Below are positions 17,651 through 28,447 of a DNA stretch of 64,000 nucleotides, piece after piece. Under the pieces are notes generated by a model. The model was not told the DNA's origin. It made no database searches and saw only the letters and a program-made list of their open reading frames with translations. The DNA comes from Sphingobacteriales bacterium (GTDB taxonomy: Bacteria; Bacteroidota; Bacteroidia; Chitinophagales; UBA2359): the NCBI GenBank assembly GCA_016711295.1, contig JADJTE010000004.1, positions 62,001 to 126,000 on the forward strand, given 5' to 3'. The translations under genes were made by a program, and so were the position numbers. How positions within the stretch are numbered: the first letter of the stretch is position 1; each line of letters begins with the position of its first letter.

Positions 17651-18051
17651 TCATGCTAAAAAACGCGCTTTTAACTCGGGACTGGGCATCATACATTGTT
17701 TGTGCTGTCCAAACCAATGATACCGGCGTTGAGCTACCCATCGATATAAGACATCGCGCCAAGCCTTTGGTACATATCTCAATAGGTAGAGGTATCGCCA
17801 AATACCACCCAAATGTTTTGCCGTATAGAGGGCTGCATCTGATTCGGTATAGGCTTTGCCGTCTACAATTAGTACCGCCGATTGAAATGTATCGGTAGGC
17901 AAACTATATTGTCGGAGCAAGGTTTGCCCTGATTCTGATTGCAAGGGCGCAAAGCGGAATAAGGCATTTGGGTCGCGCTCAACGACAAACAGAACGGTGC
18001 GCTGCACAATTTGCATACACCGTCAAATAACAAAATGGGGTGACTCTTCAT
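17651..18051 (-). CDS. DCC (DUF393) family thiol-disulfide oxidoreductase-like protein, frameshifted
   Basis: The family signature DxxCxxC is present as LLFDGVCKLC at residues 6-15 from the ATG at 18051. The rest (VLFVVERDPNALFRFAPLQS, AVLIVDGKAYTESDAAL, WRDVLYRWVAQRRYHWFG) continues in another frame, so a one- or two-base change near 18000-18012 separates the parts. Corrected length is about 134 aa, standard for the family. The two cysteines suggest a redox role, but the substrate is unknown. The gene stands alone between the P450 and the BON-LysM gene. Confidence 0.82.
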
Positions 18052-18251
18052 ATCGCTATAAACGCACAAAGCAGGATTTATGTTTGATTTAACGATGGCC
18101 TATTCCATTATTTTGTACTACCTTTGTGCGTTCGAATGATTTACTGCTGTTGCGCCCTCACCAAACTTGTCAAAATTAATAACTTATTTTTTAATTTTAC
18201 TTAACTATTATTATTATGTAACCTTCCTAACATTATGCGTCCTAATTGTGT

Positions 18252-18259
18252 TATCTTTG
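18252..18259 (+). promoter_or_regulatory. Putative -7 box for the BON-LysM gene
   Basis: TATCTTTG, 46 bp before the start codon; a second TACCTTTG lies at 18119-18126. Confidence 0.5.
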
Positions 18260-18304
18260 TAGCTAACTAAACCATTACTAATTTTTTATTTTTTTTCTTT
18301 TAAA

Positions 18305-18826
18305 ATGGGTATTTTTTCTTTTATTAAAAATGCAGGAGCTAAAATCTTTGGTTCTAAACGCAATCAAGAGGCGGCGGTCGAGAAAAGCACTCCCGCTCCA
18401 CAACCTACCAAAGCTGAACTTGACGCAGCCATGTCGCGTGATTTGGAAAGTTTAGTGCGCGGTTTGGGTATCGAAGTAGATAGCCTCAGCGTTGATTTTA
18501 ACAGCGATACCGACACCGCCACCATTTATGGCACCGTCAATAGCCTAGCCGACCAAGAAAAAGTGGTTTTGGCTTGTGGTAATGTACACGACGTGGCGTC
18601 GGTAGTTGAGTATCTGCAAGTGCGTGAAGAAACCGCCAACCGTAGTGTAGGCGATAATACATCTTCGCGTTTTTATACAGTACAAAAGGGCGATACATTG
18701 TGGAAAATTGCCACTGAAATGTATGGCGATGGCACCAGACATAAAGATATTTTTGAAGCCAACCGCCCCATGCTCAAATCGCCTGATGCTATCTACCCCG
18801 ACCAAGTATTGCGTATCCCAGTATAA
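18305..18826 (+). CDS. BON-LysM domain protein (Kbp/YgaU type)
   Basis: 173 aa. A short lead (MGIFSFIKNAGAKIFG) is followed by a BON domain (about 40-105) and a LysM domain (about 122-172; FYTVQKGDTLWKIATEMYGD, then YPDQVLRIP). The layout matches the E. coli potassium-binding protein Kbp/YgaU; in that family the protein binds K+ in the cytoplasm, and LysM often binds peptidoglycan. No signal peptide is visible, consistent with a cytoplasmic protein. It is monocistronic, with a -7 box upstream and a clear terminator downstream. Confidence 0.9.
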   Translation: MGIFSFIKNAGAKIFGSKRNQEAAVEKSTPAPQPTKAELDAAMSRDLESLVRGLGIEVDSLSVDFNSDTDTATIYGTVNSLADQEKVVLACGNVHDVASVVEYLQVREETANRSVGDNTSSRFYTVQKGDTLWKIATEMYGDGTRHKDIFEANRPMLKSPDAIYPDQVLRIPV

Positions 18827-18863
18827 TACAAGGTTAATACCGACACCCCTACGGGGCAATGCA

Positions 18864-18895
18864 GCTACGAATATACAAAATATTCGTAGCTTTTT
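18864..18895 (+). terminator. Rho-independent terminator after the BON-LysM gene
   Basis: Perfect 10-bp arms GCTACGAATA (18864-18873) and TATTCGTAGC (18881-18890), followed by TTTTT. Confidence 0.85.
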
Positions 18896-19334
18896 ATGCC
18901 CACCAACGTGGAAAAGCGTTTGCTTTTGCGTCTTAGCTAAATATGTGTGCCGCTACTACCTATTGGCAAGTCCTTATTGAAATGTTTAGTATGGTGCTTA
19001 ATTATTATTGCTTCGAATTGTTTCTAATACGCCCAAGCTAAGATGCCATAGATTCAAGTAGTAAAGGCGACATTATTTAGTTAGTTTTGAGCTGTGTTTA
19101 GGATTTGGCTTGATAATTAGTCAATACATAAAAGATAAATGTAGTATGAAAAAAAAATGCCCAAAAATTTTGCCCTTTAAAAAGAACACTGTAATATTGT
19201 ACTCGAGAATAGCAAGGTATAATATAAGGCATTTATTTAATGTGAATGAATTTATATCATAATAAGACTACTGACTTTTTAGTATAGATGAAATTTTCTA
19301 TATTGCCTTATTGTCGCCACCACTTCCCTTTTTC
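18896..19334. other. Intergenic region with no gene seen
   Basis: AT-rich. A short segment at about 19050-19068 (AGATTCAAGTAGTAAA) recurs at 59051. Otherwise nothing recognisable; it must contain the promoter of the TMTC-like gene. Confidence 0.4.
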
Positions 19335-21265
19335 ATGCAGAGCCGCCTTACTTATTTTATATTATTTGCTTTAAGCGTGTTGGTCTATATACCTACTATC
19401 AAAAATGGCTATAGCTTAGATGATGAGTACGTGATACAGAACAATAAAAATGTGCAGAAGGGCATAGCAGGTATTCCCAAAATTTTCAGCTCGCCCTATA
19501 CTCGTACCTATGACGGTGCCCGTTCGAGCGGCTACCGCCCTCTGCCCGTAGCCGTAGGAGCAATAGAATACCAATTTTTTGGCGAAAACCCCGCCGTGAG
19601 CCATGCCGTCAATGTCTTGCTATATGCCATAAGCATCGTATTGCTTTATTATTTTTTGCAATTGATATTCGCATCAAACTATGTATTGCTGCCATTTATC
19701 GCCACCTTGCTATTTTTATTCCACCCCATACACAGCGAAATTGTCATCAATGTCAAAAGCCGCGATGAATTGCTGGCGTTTCTATTTGCGATCATTACTT
19801 GGGTAGCTGCAATCAAAACAAGCAAATATACGGGCAAGATGCGTTGGGGCTGGGCAGCGGTTGGATGTTTTAGTGCCCTCTTATGTATGTTCAGCAATCC
19901 CGTATCGATTGTTATGTTGGCACTTACCTTACTTGTTTTGTACTTTTTTACCAATATCTCTTGGATTCGCCTGTCTCTTGTTGTCGTTAGTTTATTCGCA
20001 TTAATTCGCACATTCGATTTTATCGGAAAATCTATGAAGCAAGAACGGATAAACCAATTATCATTAGTATGGGAAAACCCGCTATACGGACCCCACACCT
20101 TTGCCGACGTACTGGGACTGTCAGCAGCATCGCTCATCAAATATATCAGCTTACTCGTAGTGCCTTATCCGCTCAGTCATTATTATGGATACAACCAAAT
20201 TCCCATTTATGCCCTTAGCCATCCACTTCATATTGCCTGCTGGCTCTTATTTGGCAGCTGGCAATATGGTCTGCCGAGAGCTATGCGAGGCAAAACTACT
20301 GTCGGCTTTATACTTTGCTTTTTCTTACTTGGCATTTTGCCCTTTTCTAACCTGCTGAAATATGGACCAGGCATCGTTGCCGAGCGTTGGGCTTATAGCG
20401 CGTCATTGGCTTTTTTTGTATGGGGCTTGCCTTGGTCTTATTGCACGTTACAGTAGGCACCACAGCTACCTGGCAATCCGCACGGCAGCAAAACAAATGG
20501 TGGGGCTTATGTATAGGAGTGGGAATTATCTTGTCGGGATATATTCTTATTATCCAAAACCGAATACCCGACTGGAAAGACATGAACACCTTAGTAGCAC
20601 GAGACGCAAAAACAGTACCCAATTCAGCAAAAGTTAACGCCACGCTTGGGGCGCTGTTGATACCCCAATTCTTAGCCGCCAACAAAAGCGATGCTATTAG
20701 ACAAAAAGCCGAATACTATTTAGAACGATCACTTGCCATTGATAGCACTTACGGACCAGCGTGGAACAACTTAGGACTATTCAAAGAAAGTAGAGGCGAA
20801 ACGGACAAGGCAATACAGTGTTTTGAAAACGCATTGAACTATAAATCAATAGACCGAACTGCCATAGATAATTTAGGAAGACTATATGTAAATGCTAAAC
20901 GCCCCGATGACCTAATGAACTTATACCGTCAATACTTAGGGCAGCCTAATATAGATACCCAGATTTATTTGGATTATGCCACCCACTTAGCGCATATAGG
21001 CAAACTCCCCAAAGCCCTCGCTATGAACGATACAGCCCAAATACTGATGCCCCAACGACTATCGGTAGTATATGATAATAGAGCGCGGATTTTGTACGAA
21101 CAAGGCGACAAAGCAGCAGCCCTGCAATATTGGGAAAAAACCTACCAATTCGACACTACCGACCCCGCACCCGCCTACAAATTAATGAATGCTTATTTAG
21201 AAGCAGGAGATACAGCAAATGCCCTCAAATACCAACATATTTTTCAAACATTAAAAAACAAATAA
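19335..21265 (+). CDS. TMTC-like membrane glycosyltransferase-fold protein with TPR repeats, one frameshift
   Basis: The N-terminal half has about ten hydrophobic helices, beginning with a segment that leads into IKNGYSLDDEYVIQNN; the acidic pair in the first loop is typical of GT-C glycosyltransferases. The C-terminal 200 residues carry about five TPR-like repeats (e.g. YGPAWNNLGLFKESRGETDK). This order matches the eukaryotic TMTC O-mannosyltransferases and their bacterial relatives. The frame breaks in the T7 run at 20411-20417; one more T gives AFFCMGLALVLLH. Corrected length is about 643 aa. The ATG at 19335 is preferred to an upstream TTG. Three exported-protein genes follow, so protein glycosylation of the neighbours is possible but only inferred. 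Confidence 0.78.
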
Positions 21266-21300
21266 CAAATAACTTATCATTCTTTAACCATTTTTTTATC

Positions 21301-21741
21301 ATGAAAAAATCCCTTTTTATCCTGTTGGCAACTTGCGCCTTTGGGTTGGGTAGCACTGTCCATTCCAACATTTGGGCACAAAAAGCGGCTACTATCCAAA
21401 ATGCCAATCAGTTTAACATCAGTACAACAGAGCTTTTTGGCACGCACGCCCCTGCTATGCAAACCCTGCTCAAAGGAAAAAGCGAAGCGCAAAAGGAACT
21501 GCGCCAATTTGTAAAAACAATGCTCCGACATCGGCTCAATTCGGACAAAATGACCGCTACATTTGACCAAGAAGCCAAAACCATCGTCATTACTAACAAC
21601 ACCTCGCACACTAATGCCGAAGTCAAACAACACCTAATTGAACAAGGAAGCCTATTTGCCCAACGCTTACTAACGCTCCAACAATCGGGTATGGACAGCC
21701 GTACGATGATGAACCAACTCAAAGTAGAATTTAGCAAGTAA
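21301..21741 (+). CDS. Secreted protein of unknown function
   Basis: 146 aa. A signal peptide (MKKSLFILLATCAFGLGS) ends near NIWAQ. The rest is hydrophilic and mostly helical, Gln/Thr-rich, with no Cys and no recognisable domain. It lacks a T9SS sorting domain, so it is probably periplasmic. It starts 35 bp after the TMTC-like gene and is likely in the same transcript. Confidence 0.7.
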   Translation: MKKSLFILLATCAFGLGSTVHSNIWAQKAATIQNANQFNISTTELFGTHAPAMQTLLKGKSEAQKELRQFVKTMLRHRLNSDKMTATFDQEAKTIVITNNTSHTNAEVKQHLIEQGSLFAQRLLTLQQSGMDSRTMMNQLKVEFSK

Positions 21742-21799
21742 GTATGGGCAATTGCCTATCGCTTTTTATTCAACCCTTTCATTTATTACTTCTAAAACA

Positions 21800-22693
21800 A
21801 TGAAAAAAATATTATTTTTTATTGCAGCACTATCGGTTATTTGCTCTGCCACAACCGATACATACGCACAAGGTGCTAACTGCGCCAGCGCACAGCCCGC
21901 CTGCTTCGATGTAGGACCTATCTTTTTTCCTGCTGCTGTTGGTACAACTGCCGAGCCAGGTTTTAATTCTAGTTGTACGAGCAACTGTACGGGCAATAAC
22001 TATGGCTGTTTGGGTACTCAACCAAGCCCAGGCTGGTTCTATATAGAGGTAGCCAATTCTGGCACCTTAGACCTGCAAATGAGTGCCCCTTCTGATATTG
22101 ACTTTGCCACTTGGGGACCATATAGCGATATATCGTCAGCAACAGCAAATTGCGGAACGCTTCCTGCTCCTGCTGGCTGTAGCTATAGTGCGAGTGGTAC
22201 CGAAAATACTACCATCAGCGGAACAGCAGGACAAGTATTTTTAGTCATGATCACTAATTATGCTAACACGTCTCAAAATATCTCGTTTGTGCAAACAGGC
22301 GGTACGGGTAGCACCGATTGTACTATTGTCAATCCCGTTTGCGACATCAGCAATATTGCCGTTACAGGCGTGTCGGCTTGCAACGATAATGGCACTCCCA
22401 CCACCACCGCAGATGATTATTTTACAGCAACTATCACCGTTACATTTACTGACCCTCCCGCAGGAGGTACGCTTACGCTTAGTGGCGATGCCTTGTCGGG
22501 TGGTGGTGCTTTGAGCCAGCCTGTGAGTGCCTCACCTATGGTATTTAGTGGCATACGGTTTGCTGCCGACGGCTTGCCCAAGTCTGTTATAGCGAGCTTT
22601 GATGTTAGTTGCACGATGAGCCAAGCCGTAGGTTCGGTGCCTTCCTGCTCTACGCCTCCTCCCTGCAACGCCAATAATGGCGCATGGAATTAA
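21800..22693 (+). CDS. Secreted Cys-rich protein of unknown function
   Basis: 297 aa from the ATG at 21800, with a signal peptide ending near TYAQ. It has about 19 cysteines, many in close pairs (CASAQPAC, CTSNCTGNNYGC), and low-complexity Ser/Thr/Gly. The N-terminal half resembles the C-rich beta-sandwich domains found in Bacteroidota adhesins (DIDFATWGPY); the C-terminal half (CDISNIAVTGVSACNDNGT) is like repeat domains of T9SS proteins. It ends without a sorting domain (CNANNGAWN). It precedes the large adhesin gene by 59 bp. Confidence 0.7.
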   Translation: MKKILFFIAALSVICSATTDTYAQGANCASAQPACFDVGPIFFPAAVGTTAEPGFNSSCTSNCTGNNYGCLGTQPSPGWFYIEVANSGTLDLQMSAPSDIDFATWGPYSDISSATANCGTLPAPAGCSYSASGTENTTISGTAGQVFLVMITNYANTSQNISFVQTGGTGSTDCTIVNPVCDISNIAVTGVSACNDNGTPTTTADDYFTATITVTFTDPPAGGTLTLSGDALSGGGALSQPVSASPMVFSGIRFAADGLPKSVIASFDVSCTMSQAVGSVPSCSTPPPCNANNGAWN

Positions 22694-22752
22694 TACCTTT
22701 TTAGCCTTTTTATTTAGTATTTCCCATTTTCTCACTATCAAAAGAAAATATT

Positions 22753-25700
22753 ATGTTTCCTAACAGACTAAATACTTGGCTAAAAGGCATTACATTGTTA
22801 TTGTTCGCGCTATTGCTATCTAAGCAAGAAGCACAAGCACAATGTACCTTTTCAGCCACCGTACAAGGTTCGGGAGCAGGCTATACAACTATATACCGCC
22901 TTACCGATAGTGGCGGAACCGTAGTTGACGATACTGCCCCCTTTACCACCCCAATAGCTACCCCTACGGGTACTTTCAGGCTATATGCCATTACTTATGA
23001 CAACGCCAACCCACCTACGGGCACAGCCTTAGCCGTGGGCAGTAATGTGTCGGCTGTATCGGGCGGTTGCTCTGATATTGATTGGATACCTGCTATTTGT
23101 CGTTGTGAAAGCGAAACCGCAAGTGTTACAGTAGGTACATCGGGCTACCAAGCAGCTAATACACAAACGTATGCCCTGATGAATAGCGGTACCATTTCGG
23201 CAGCTAATACATCAGGTTCGTTTACCGCACCGCCGAGCTAACTGCGCGGGTTTGGCGGCGGGCACAACTGTTCGTATCTATGCCATTAACCACGATGCTA
23301 CGGCTGCTCCTGCGCCTGCCGCAGGTGTAGGTTTGCCTACGTCAGGCTGCTACGATGCCGACAGCTATGCGCTGGTAGGCGCGTATAGCTGCTGCTCGCC
23401 CGAAGCGGGCACAGTTAGCCAAAGCCCCAATCCGGCTTGTACTACATCTGGCATTACGGTCAGCACAAGCGGTAATAATGCTACATCGGAATATAGCACC
23501 CAATATTATATTGTCGATAATGCTAACCTCGTTGCATTCGGACCGCAGGCAAGCGGTTCGTTTGGGTCATTAGTGGCGGGCACTTACCAAGCTTGTGTGG
23601 TGAATTACAAAAATACGGCGGGCAATCCCGTAACAGCTCTGACCAACGCACCTGCTGCGGGAACGAATACCACCTCGCCCAACTGTTATGAGATTGCTTG
23701 CGTTAGCTTTACGGTTGTTGCACCTGCTACATCGGGCACGCCCACCAATACATCGGCTTGTAACAATAGCGCGGGACTCATTGACTTATACAACCAACTA
23801 AGCGGCGAAACCGCAGGCGGTACTTGGTCGGTGACAAGTGGCACACCAGGTGCTAACTTTGTCGCATCATCAGGTATTTTGAATCCTAACGGTTTGGCGG
23901 CGGGCACTTATGAGTTTACCTATACCGTTAATAGCCCTGCACCCTGCGCTAACCCCGTGCCTGTGAGCGTTACTGTTACTATTACGGCAGCTCCCGATGC
24001 GGGCACAGCTAACGTAGCTCCTACGGTAGTTTGTAGCACTGCTGCTACTATTGATTTGTTCGGGCTGCTTAGTGGCGAACAAAGCGGCGGCACATGGACA
24101 GCAGTAGGGGGCAACCCCTCGGGCGGCACCTTCAATGCGGCGGCGGGGTCGTTTGGTCCGCGGGCGCGAGTGGTAGTTATTTATTTACCTATACCATCAA
24201 TGGCGCGGGTGCGTGTGCGGGTTCGAGCGATAGCGAAACCGTAGAAGTGTCGGTAGTAGCTAACCCATCGGCGGGTACGGCTGTAACGGGCACTACGCGA
24301 TGCAATGGTGTCGGTTCGCCGTTGGTCAATTTGTATGCCTTATTGCCCGGCGCGAGCTTGGGCGGCACTTGGACTACGTCGGGCAGCCCCGTGGCACCTC
24401 CGAGCAACTTTTTTAGCGTAGCCGGTCTTTTAGACCCCACTAACTTAGCGGCAGGTACTTATTCGTTTACCTATCCCGTTTCGGCTCCGCCTTGCGCTAC
24501 TGCCAGCAATACGGTAAGCGTAACTATCAGCGACCAACCCGACGCGGGTACGGGTAGCAGCGTCACTGTTTGCAACGACAATACGGCAACTATTAGCTTG
24601 GCAGGTTTGCTGACAGGCGAAGATGCAGGTGGCACTTGGTCGGCTTCGGGAAGCAACCCCGCGGGCGGCACGTTCAATGCAGGTGCGGGAACATTCGCAC
24701 CTACGGCGGGCAATAGCGGCACCTACCAATTTACGTATACACTTTCGGCTGCTGCGCCTTGCGTTACTGATGCCGAAACGGTGAGCGTTGTGGTCAATCC
24801 AGTGGCTGCGGGCACTGCTACGCCTGCATCGGCAGAAGTTTGTTCGGGAGAGACGATTAATTTTGCCCTTAATGCAAACCTACCTGCTATCTTTGCGTGG
24901 GCACCTGCTTCGCTTCCGGCGGGCGTAACTGCTCCGAGTGGCAGCGGTGCTACGATAAGTGGCGTGGTGACGAATAGCGGAGCGGCAGCGGCTACTATTA
25001 GTTATACCGTAACAGTAACGACGAGCTTCGGTTGTACGAGTACGTTTAGTGTACCGGTTACTATCAATGCTATTCCAGCGGTTTCGGCTACTTCGACCGA
25101 TGTAGTTTGTCGTGGCGACCGCACGGGTACGGCGACGGCAACGGTTACGGGTGGTGAAACACCTTACGGCTATATATGGAACAGCCTACCTGCCCAATTT
25201 AATGCAACGGCGGTAGGTTTGTATGCAAGTACATATACCGTTACGGTAACGGATAATAATGGTTGTACGAATACTGCTTCGACTACGATAAACCAACCTG
25301 CAGTAGGTGTATCGGTAGATATCAGCCAAGTTGCACCAATTACTTGTTTTGGTGGTACTACTTCGCTCTCTGCAACGGGGTCGGGTGGTACAGGTGCTAT
25401 TACTTACGCATGGAGTACGGGTGCAACTACTACTACCATCATAGGAGCCGCAGCGGGTGTGTATAGTGTAACGGCTACCGACGCGGTAGGTTGCCCCGCA
25501 GTAGATAACTATACATTGTTACAACCCAGCCAAGTTATGTGTCCGTTTAGTGTGCAGCCTGCTACTTGTGGAGATAACAATGGTACGGCTACCGTCAATC
25601 CTTCGGGCGGAACACCAGGGTATACCTACTCATGGAGCAATGGCAATACTACAGCTACGGCTACGGGTTTGGCTGTAGGTACATATAGCGTTACGGTAGC

Positions 25701-26574
25701 CGATGCTAATAGCTGTACGTGTGTGGCTACGGGCATTAGCATTGCTAACGAGGCTTCGCCTGTCATTACAAGCAGTGTTAATACTAATGAAGGCAATTCG
25801 GGTGGAACATCTCCTTTTGCTTATAATACACATGTATTTACAATAGCGGGTGGCACTGCACCTTATAGCTTTGATTGGGACAATACGGGATATGTGCGTT
25901 ATGATATCCAATATACTGCCACAGGTGCAACCGTGACTATATATTATTCCGACAATGCTACTTGGGCAGTAACGGTAAGCGATGCTAATGGCTGTACAGG
26001 TCCTGACCTCGAAATACATAATGACAATAGCAATGTTGATGTGCAGTTAGACATTATTAATTATACTATCACGGGACAGAGTGGTACAGGTGCGCCTAAC
26101 GGAGCTATCGACATCACAGTTAGTGGAGGTGGTGCTGGTTGTGCGCCTTATACCTATTTGTGGTCTAACGGAGCTACTACGGAAGATGTTACGGGCTTAG
26201 TATCGGGCTGGTATAATGTGGTAGTGACCTGCGCTGATGGCTCAGACCATACCGAAGGTTGGTATTGGGTGCCGCAACAAAGACGCGGACGCAACAAAGT
26301 AGATAACGACAATGGTAATTTGTCGGTAATGCCTAATCCGTTTGCTAACGAAACTACTGTAACATTTAGCACTGCTGTTGAGGGTGTTACTAATGTATCG
26401 TTGTATAGCGTTGATGGCAAACAAATAGCTACTTTGTATGATGATATAGCTAATGCTGATGTGATTTATTCGGTACAAATAGCAGGAGATAATCTGCCCG
26501 CAGGACTTTATACCGTTGTATTGCGGAATGCCGATGGCGATATGCAATACTACAAGGTAGTATTGACCAAATAA
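22753..26574 (+). CDS. Large SprB-type adhesin with T9SS sorting domain, two frameshifts
   Basis: Signal peptide ending near KQEAQAQ; then Ser/Thr/Gly-rich beta repeats of the form DLFGLLSGEQSGGTW-(x)-GGTF (about 23750-24730), a putative Ig-like region, several SprB-type repeats (CFGGTTSLSATGSGGTGAIT; GTATVNPSGGTPGYTYSWSN), and a type A sorting domain at the end (LSVMPNPFANETTVTF to YYKVVLTK). SprB-type proteins are surface adhesins, some used in gliding. The frame shifts near 23240 (PPS then ANCAGLAAG) and at about 24158 (FG then AGASGSYLF). The corrected length is about 1,274 aa. It is the last gene before a strong terminator at 26613. Confidence 0.85.
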
Positions 26575-26612
26575 ACTTTATCCTAAGTTATTGGTGTAAT
26601 AATTTATTGATG

Positions 26613-26645
26613 GCGGTACAGTCGATTTGGCTGTACCGCTTTTTT
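26613..26645 (+). terminator. Rho-independent terminator after the adhesin gene
   Basis: Arms GCGGTACAG (26613-26621) and CTGTACCGC (26631-26639), followed by six T. Confidence 0.88.
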
Positions 26646-26749
26646 GTTTTGGATATGAACCGTAGATACTGATATTATACATTAGAATAGAATTGCGGCA
26701 GCAGTACTTACTTGGGTGTAAAATAATACTTTTTTGTCTACTTTTCATT

Positions 26750-26757
26750 TACCTTTG
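26750..26757 (+). promoter_or_regulatory. Orphan -7 box
   Basis: TACCTTTG with no coding gene downstream on this strand before the hairpin at 26944. A short non-coding transcript is possible, but the motif may be chance. Confidence 0.25.
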
Positions 26758-26774
26758 AAAACAAAGCTCTTGCC

Positions 26775-26804
26775 GTCATAGTGAGCGAAGCCGATATAAA
26801 TGAC
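26775..26804. repeat. Solo degenerate copy of the palindromic repeat
   Basis: GTCATAGTGAGCGAAGCCGA matches the left arm and loop of the element at 2355-2382; the right arm is changed (TATAAATGAC). This shows the repeat family is dispersed and not confined to the island at 2-4 kb. Confidence 0.8.
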
Positions 26805-26943
26805 AATAACTCTACTATGTTTATAAAAATAAGCCTCTATCAATACAATAAATTCTATTTTTTTGCCCCAAAATGACTACTATCACAAGTTTAATGGATA
26901 TTTTTGAGTAGGGGTAATTGGTTTTATCTAATCTGTATTACTT

Positions 26944-26979
26944 AAAAACGCTATTGGTACTCGTACCAATAGCGTTTTT
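26944..26979. terminator. Long perfect hairpin, bidirectional terminator
   Basis: 16-bp perfect arms AAAAACGCTATTGGTA / TACCAATAGCGTTTTT. The A-run on one side and T-run on the other make it symmetrical. It lies 43 bp past the stop of the convergent gene at 27023. Confidence 0.85.
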
Positions 26980-27022
26980 ATGTTGTTAAAAACAACGGAA
27001 AAAAGTATAATTCGATTTCTGG

Positions 27023-27670
27023 TTATTTATATTTTTCGTTTTGGAAACCAAAATCGCGCCAAATGCTTTTATATTGTTCGCCATAAGTAGCACGGAGGTG
27101 CATACGTAGCCTTGATTGTAGGCGTTTTGCTTCTAATTTTGCTGTTTTTAACTTATCTGCATAGATACTACGTGTGCCATCTATTGCTTTGCTCGATGCC
27201 CAAATTTCTTTATGTTCATCGCGTTGACTTATCCAAAAGCTGAGACCATATTTTTTAGTAGCTATGGGGTTATTGGGTTTGCTTAATTCTTGAATTAAAA
27301 TATCCAATGAACGTCCTCTACCATCATTATCGGTTGGAAGGATATAAAGAGAACCTTTTTTTTCAATACCGTATGCTGCATACCATACCTTAGAAATATC
27401 TTTGCCATATTCATCAGATAGATAATCTTTTAAGTTTTTTAAATGACTATTAATTGTTTTGTTTACGGCTTTTAATCGAGAAGTTACTTCGCGACGTGTG
27501 GCATCATTTTGTTTTTGTATTAAAATGTCATTGCGCATTGTTTCATGAAATGAAAGATAATCGGGTTGATTAACAAAGCTAACAATTAGGGTTGGGTATT
27601 TACTGCCCCATACTGTACCCGATGTTATACCTGTTTGGGCTAAGTTAGTTAAATCGCTTGGAGTTGCCAT
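27023..27670 (-). CDS. Protein of unknown function with an internal repeat
   Basis: 215 aa, basic and helical, with no signal peptide or membrane segment. Two segments look related: YLSDEYGKDISKVWYAAYGI (about 90-110) and LRATYGEQYKSIWRDFGF (about 192-210), each with Tyr-Gly, a Trp and a final aromatic-Gly; a third weaker one is around FWISQRDEHKEIW. The gene stands alone, and its upstream 777 bp carry ten copies of a 43-bp repeat. I do not recognise the family. Related phage or mobile-element proteins are possible but unsupported. Confidence 0.6.
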   Translation of the reverse strand: MATPSDLTNLAQTGITSGTVWGSKYPTLIVSFVNQPDYLSFHETMRNDILIQKQNDATRREVTSRLKAVNKTINSHLKNLKDYLSDEYGKDISKVWYAAYGIEKKGSLYILPTDNDGRGRSLDILIQELSKPNNPIATKKYGLSFWISQRDEHKEIWASSKAIDGTRSIYADKLKTAKLEAKRLQSRLRMHLRATYGEQYKSIWRDFGFQNEKYK

Positions 27671-27850
27671 ATTATAAAGGTTTTAGATGGCAATATAAAA
27701 ATGATAATTGTAAGTTAGATAATTATTTTAATTAATGGTTTAAGGTGTAATCTTTTTTGTTTCGTAAAGAAATATTTATTGATTTGTTTAGCTTAAAATC
27801 TATTTTTTAGATTTTTAGGTATATGCTTATATTTATTCAGATTATTTTAA

Positions 27851-28270
27851 TAGCTTATCGATATACAATAGTGCTTGTTTCAATATAGTTTAGTAGCTTA
27901 TCGATATACAATAGTGCTTGTTTCAATATAGTTTAGTAGCTTATCGATATACAATAGTGCTTGTTTCAATATAGTTTAGTGGCTTGTCGATATACGATAA
28001 TGCTTGTTTCAATATAGTTTAGTAGCTTGTCGATATACGATAATGCTTGTTTCAATATAGTTTAGTAGCTTGTCGATATACGATAATGCTTGTTTCAATA
28101 TAGTTTAGTAGCTTGTCGATATACGATAATGCTTGTTTCAATATAGTTTAGTAGCTTGTCGATATACGATAATGCTTGTTTCAATATAGTTTAGTAGCTT
28201 GTCGATATACGATAATGCTTGTTTCAATATAGTTTAGTAGCTTGTCGATATACAATAATGCTTGTTTCGG
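27851..28270. repeat. Tandem array of ten 43-bp units
   Basis: Units begin at 27851 and then every 43 bp to 28238 with no spacing variation. The first three carry TTATCGATATACAATAGTGC, the fourth starts with a variant TGG, units 5-9 carry TTGTCGATATACGATAATGC, and the tenth mixes both. The other part of the unit (TTGTTTCAATATAGTTTAG) is almost constant. No spacers exist, so it is not CRISPR. It is AT-rich and non-coding. Confidence 0.95.
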
Positions 28271-28335
28271 TCTATTTTGTAGCGTTATTGAATGTTATGC
28301 TATTTATCTAAATAAAATTATGCGAACTATTATTA

Positions 28336-28343
28336 CAAAGGTA
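28336..28343 (-). promoter_or_regulatory. Putative -7 box reading into the 43-bp array
   Basis: CAAAGGTA on the plus strand, TACCTTTG on the minus strand. Transcription from here would cross the whole array before reaching the gene at 27670, a leader of over 600 nt. It is the only good match I noticed between the array and ppk. Confidence 0.35.
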
Positions 28344-28447
28344 AATCATAAAATGATATTGTTGCTATAATCGGATAGTTTTTTTTTAACTTTTTTGTTT
28401 TTAGTTCAGTCTATGCAAATTTAATGGTTATTGTTTTTTAGTTTCGA

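Noticed and set aside
27851..28270. CRISPR array
   Set aside because: The 43-bp units are contiguous with no unique spacers, and no cas genes are nearby; it is a simple tandem array.
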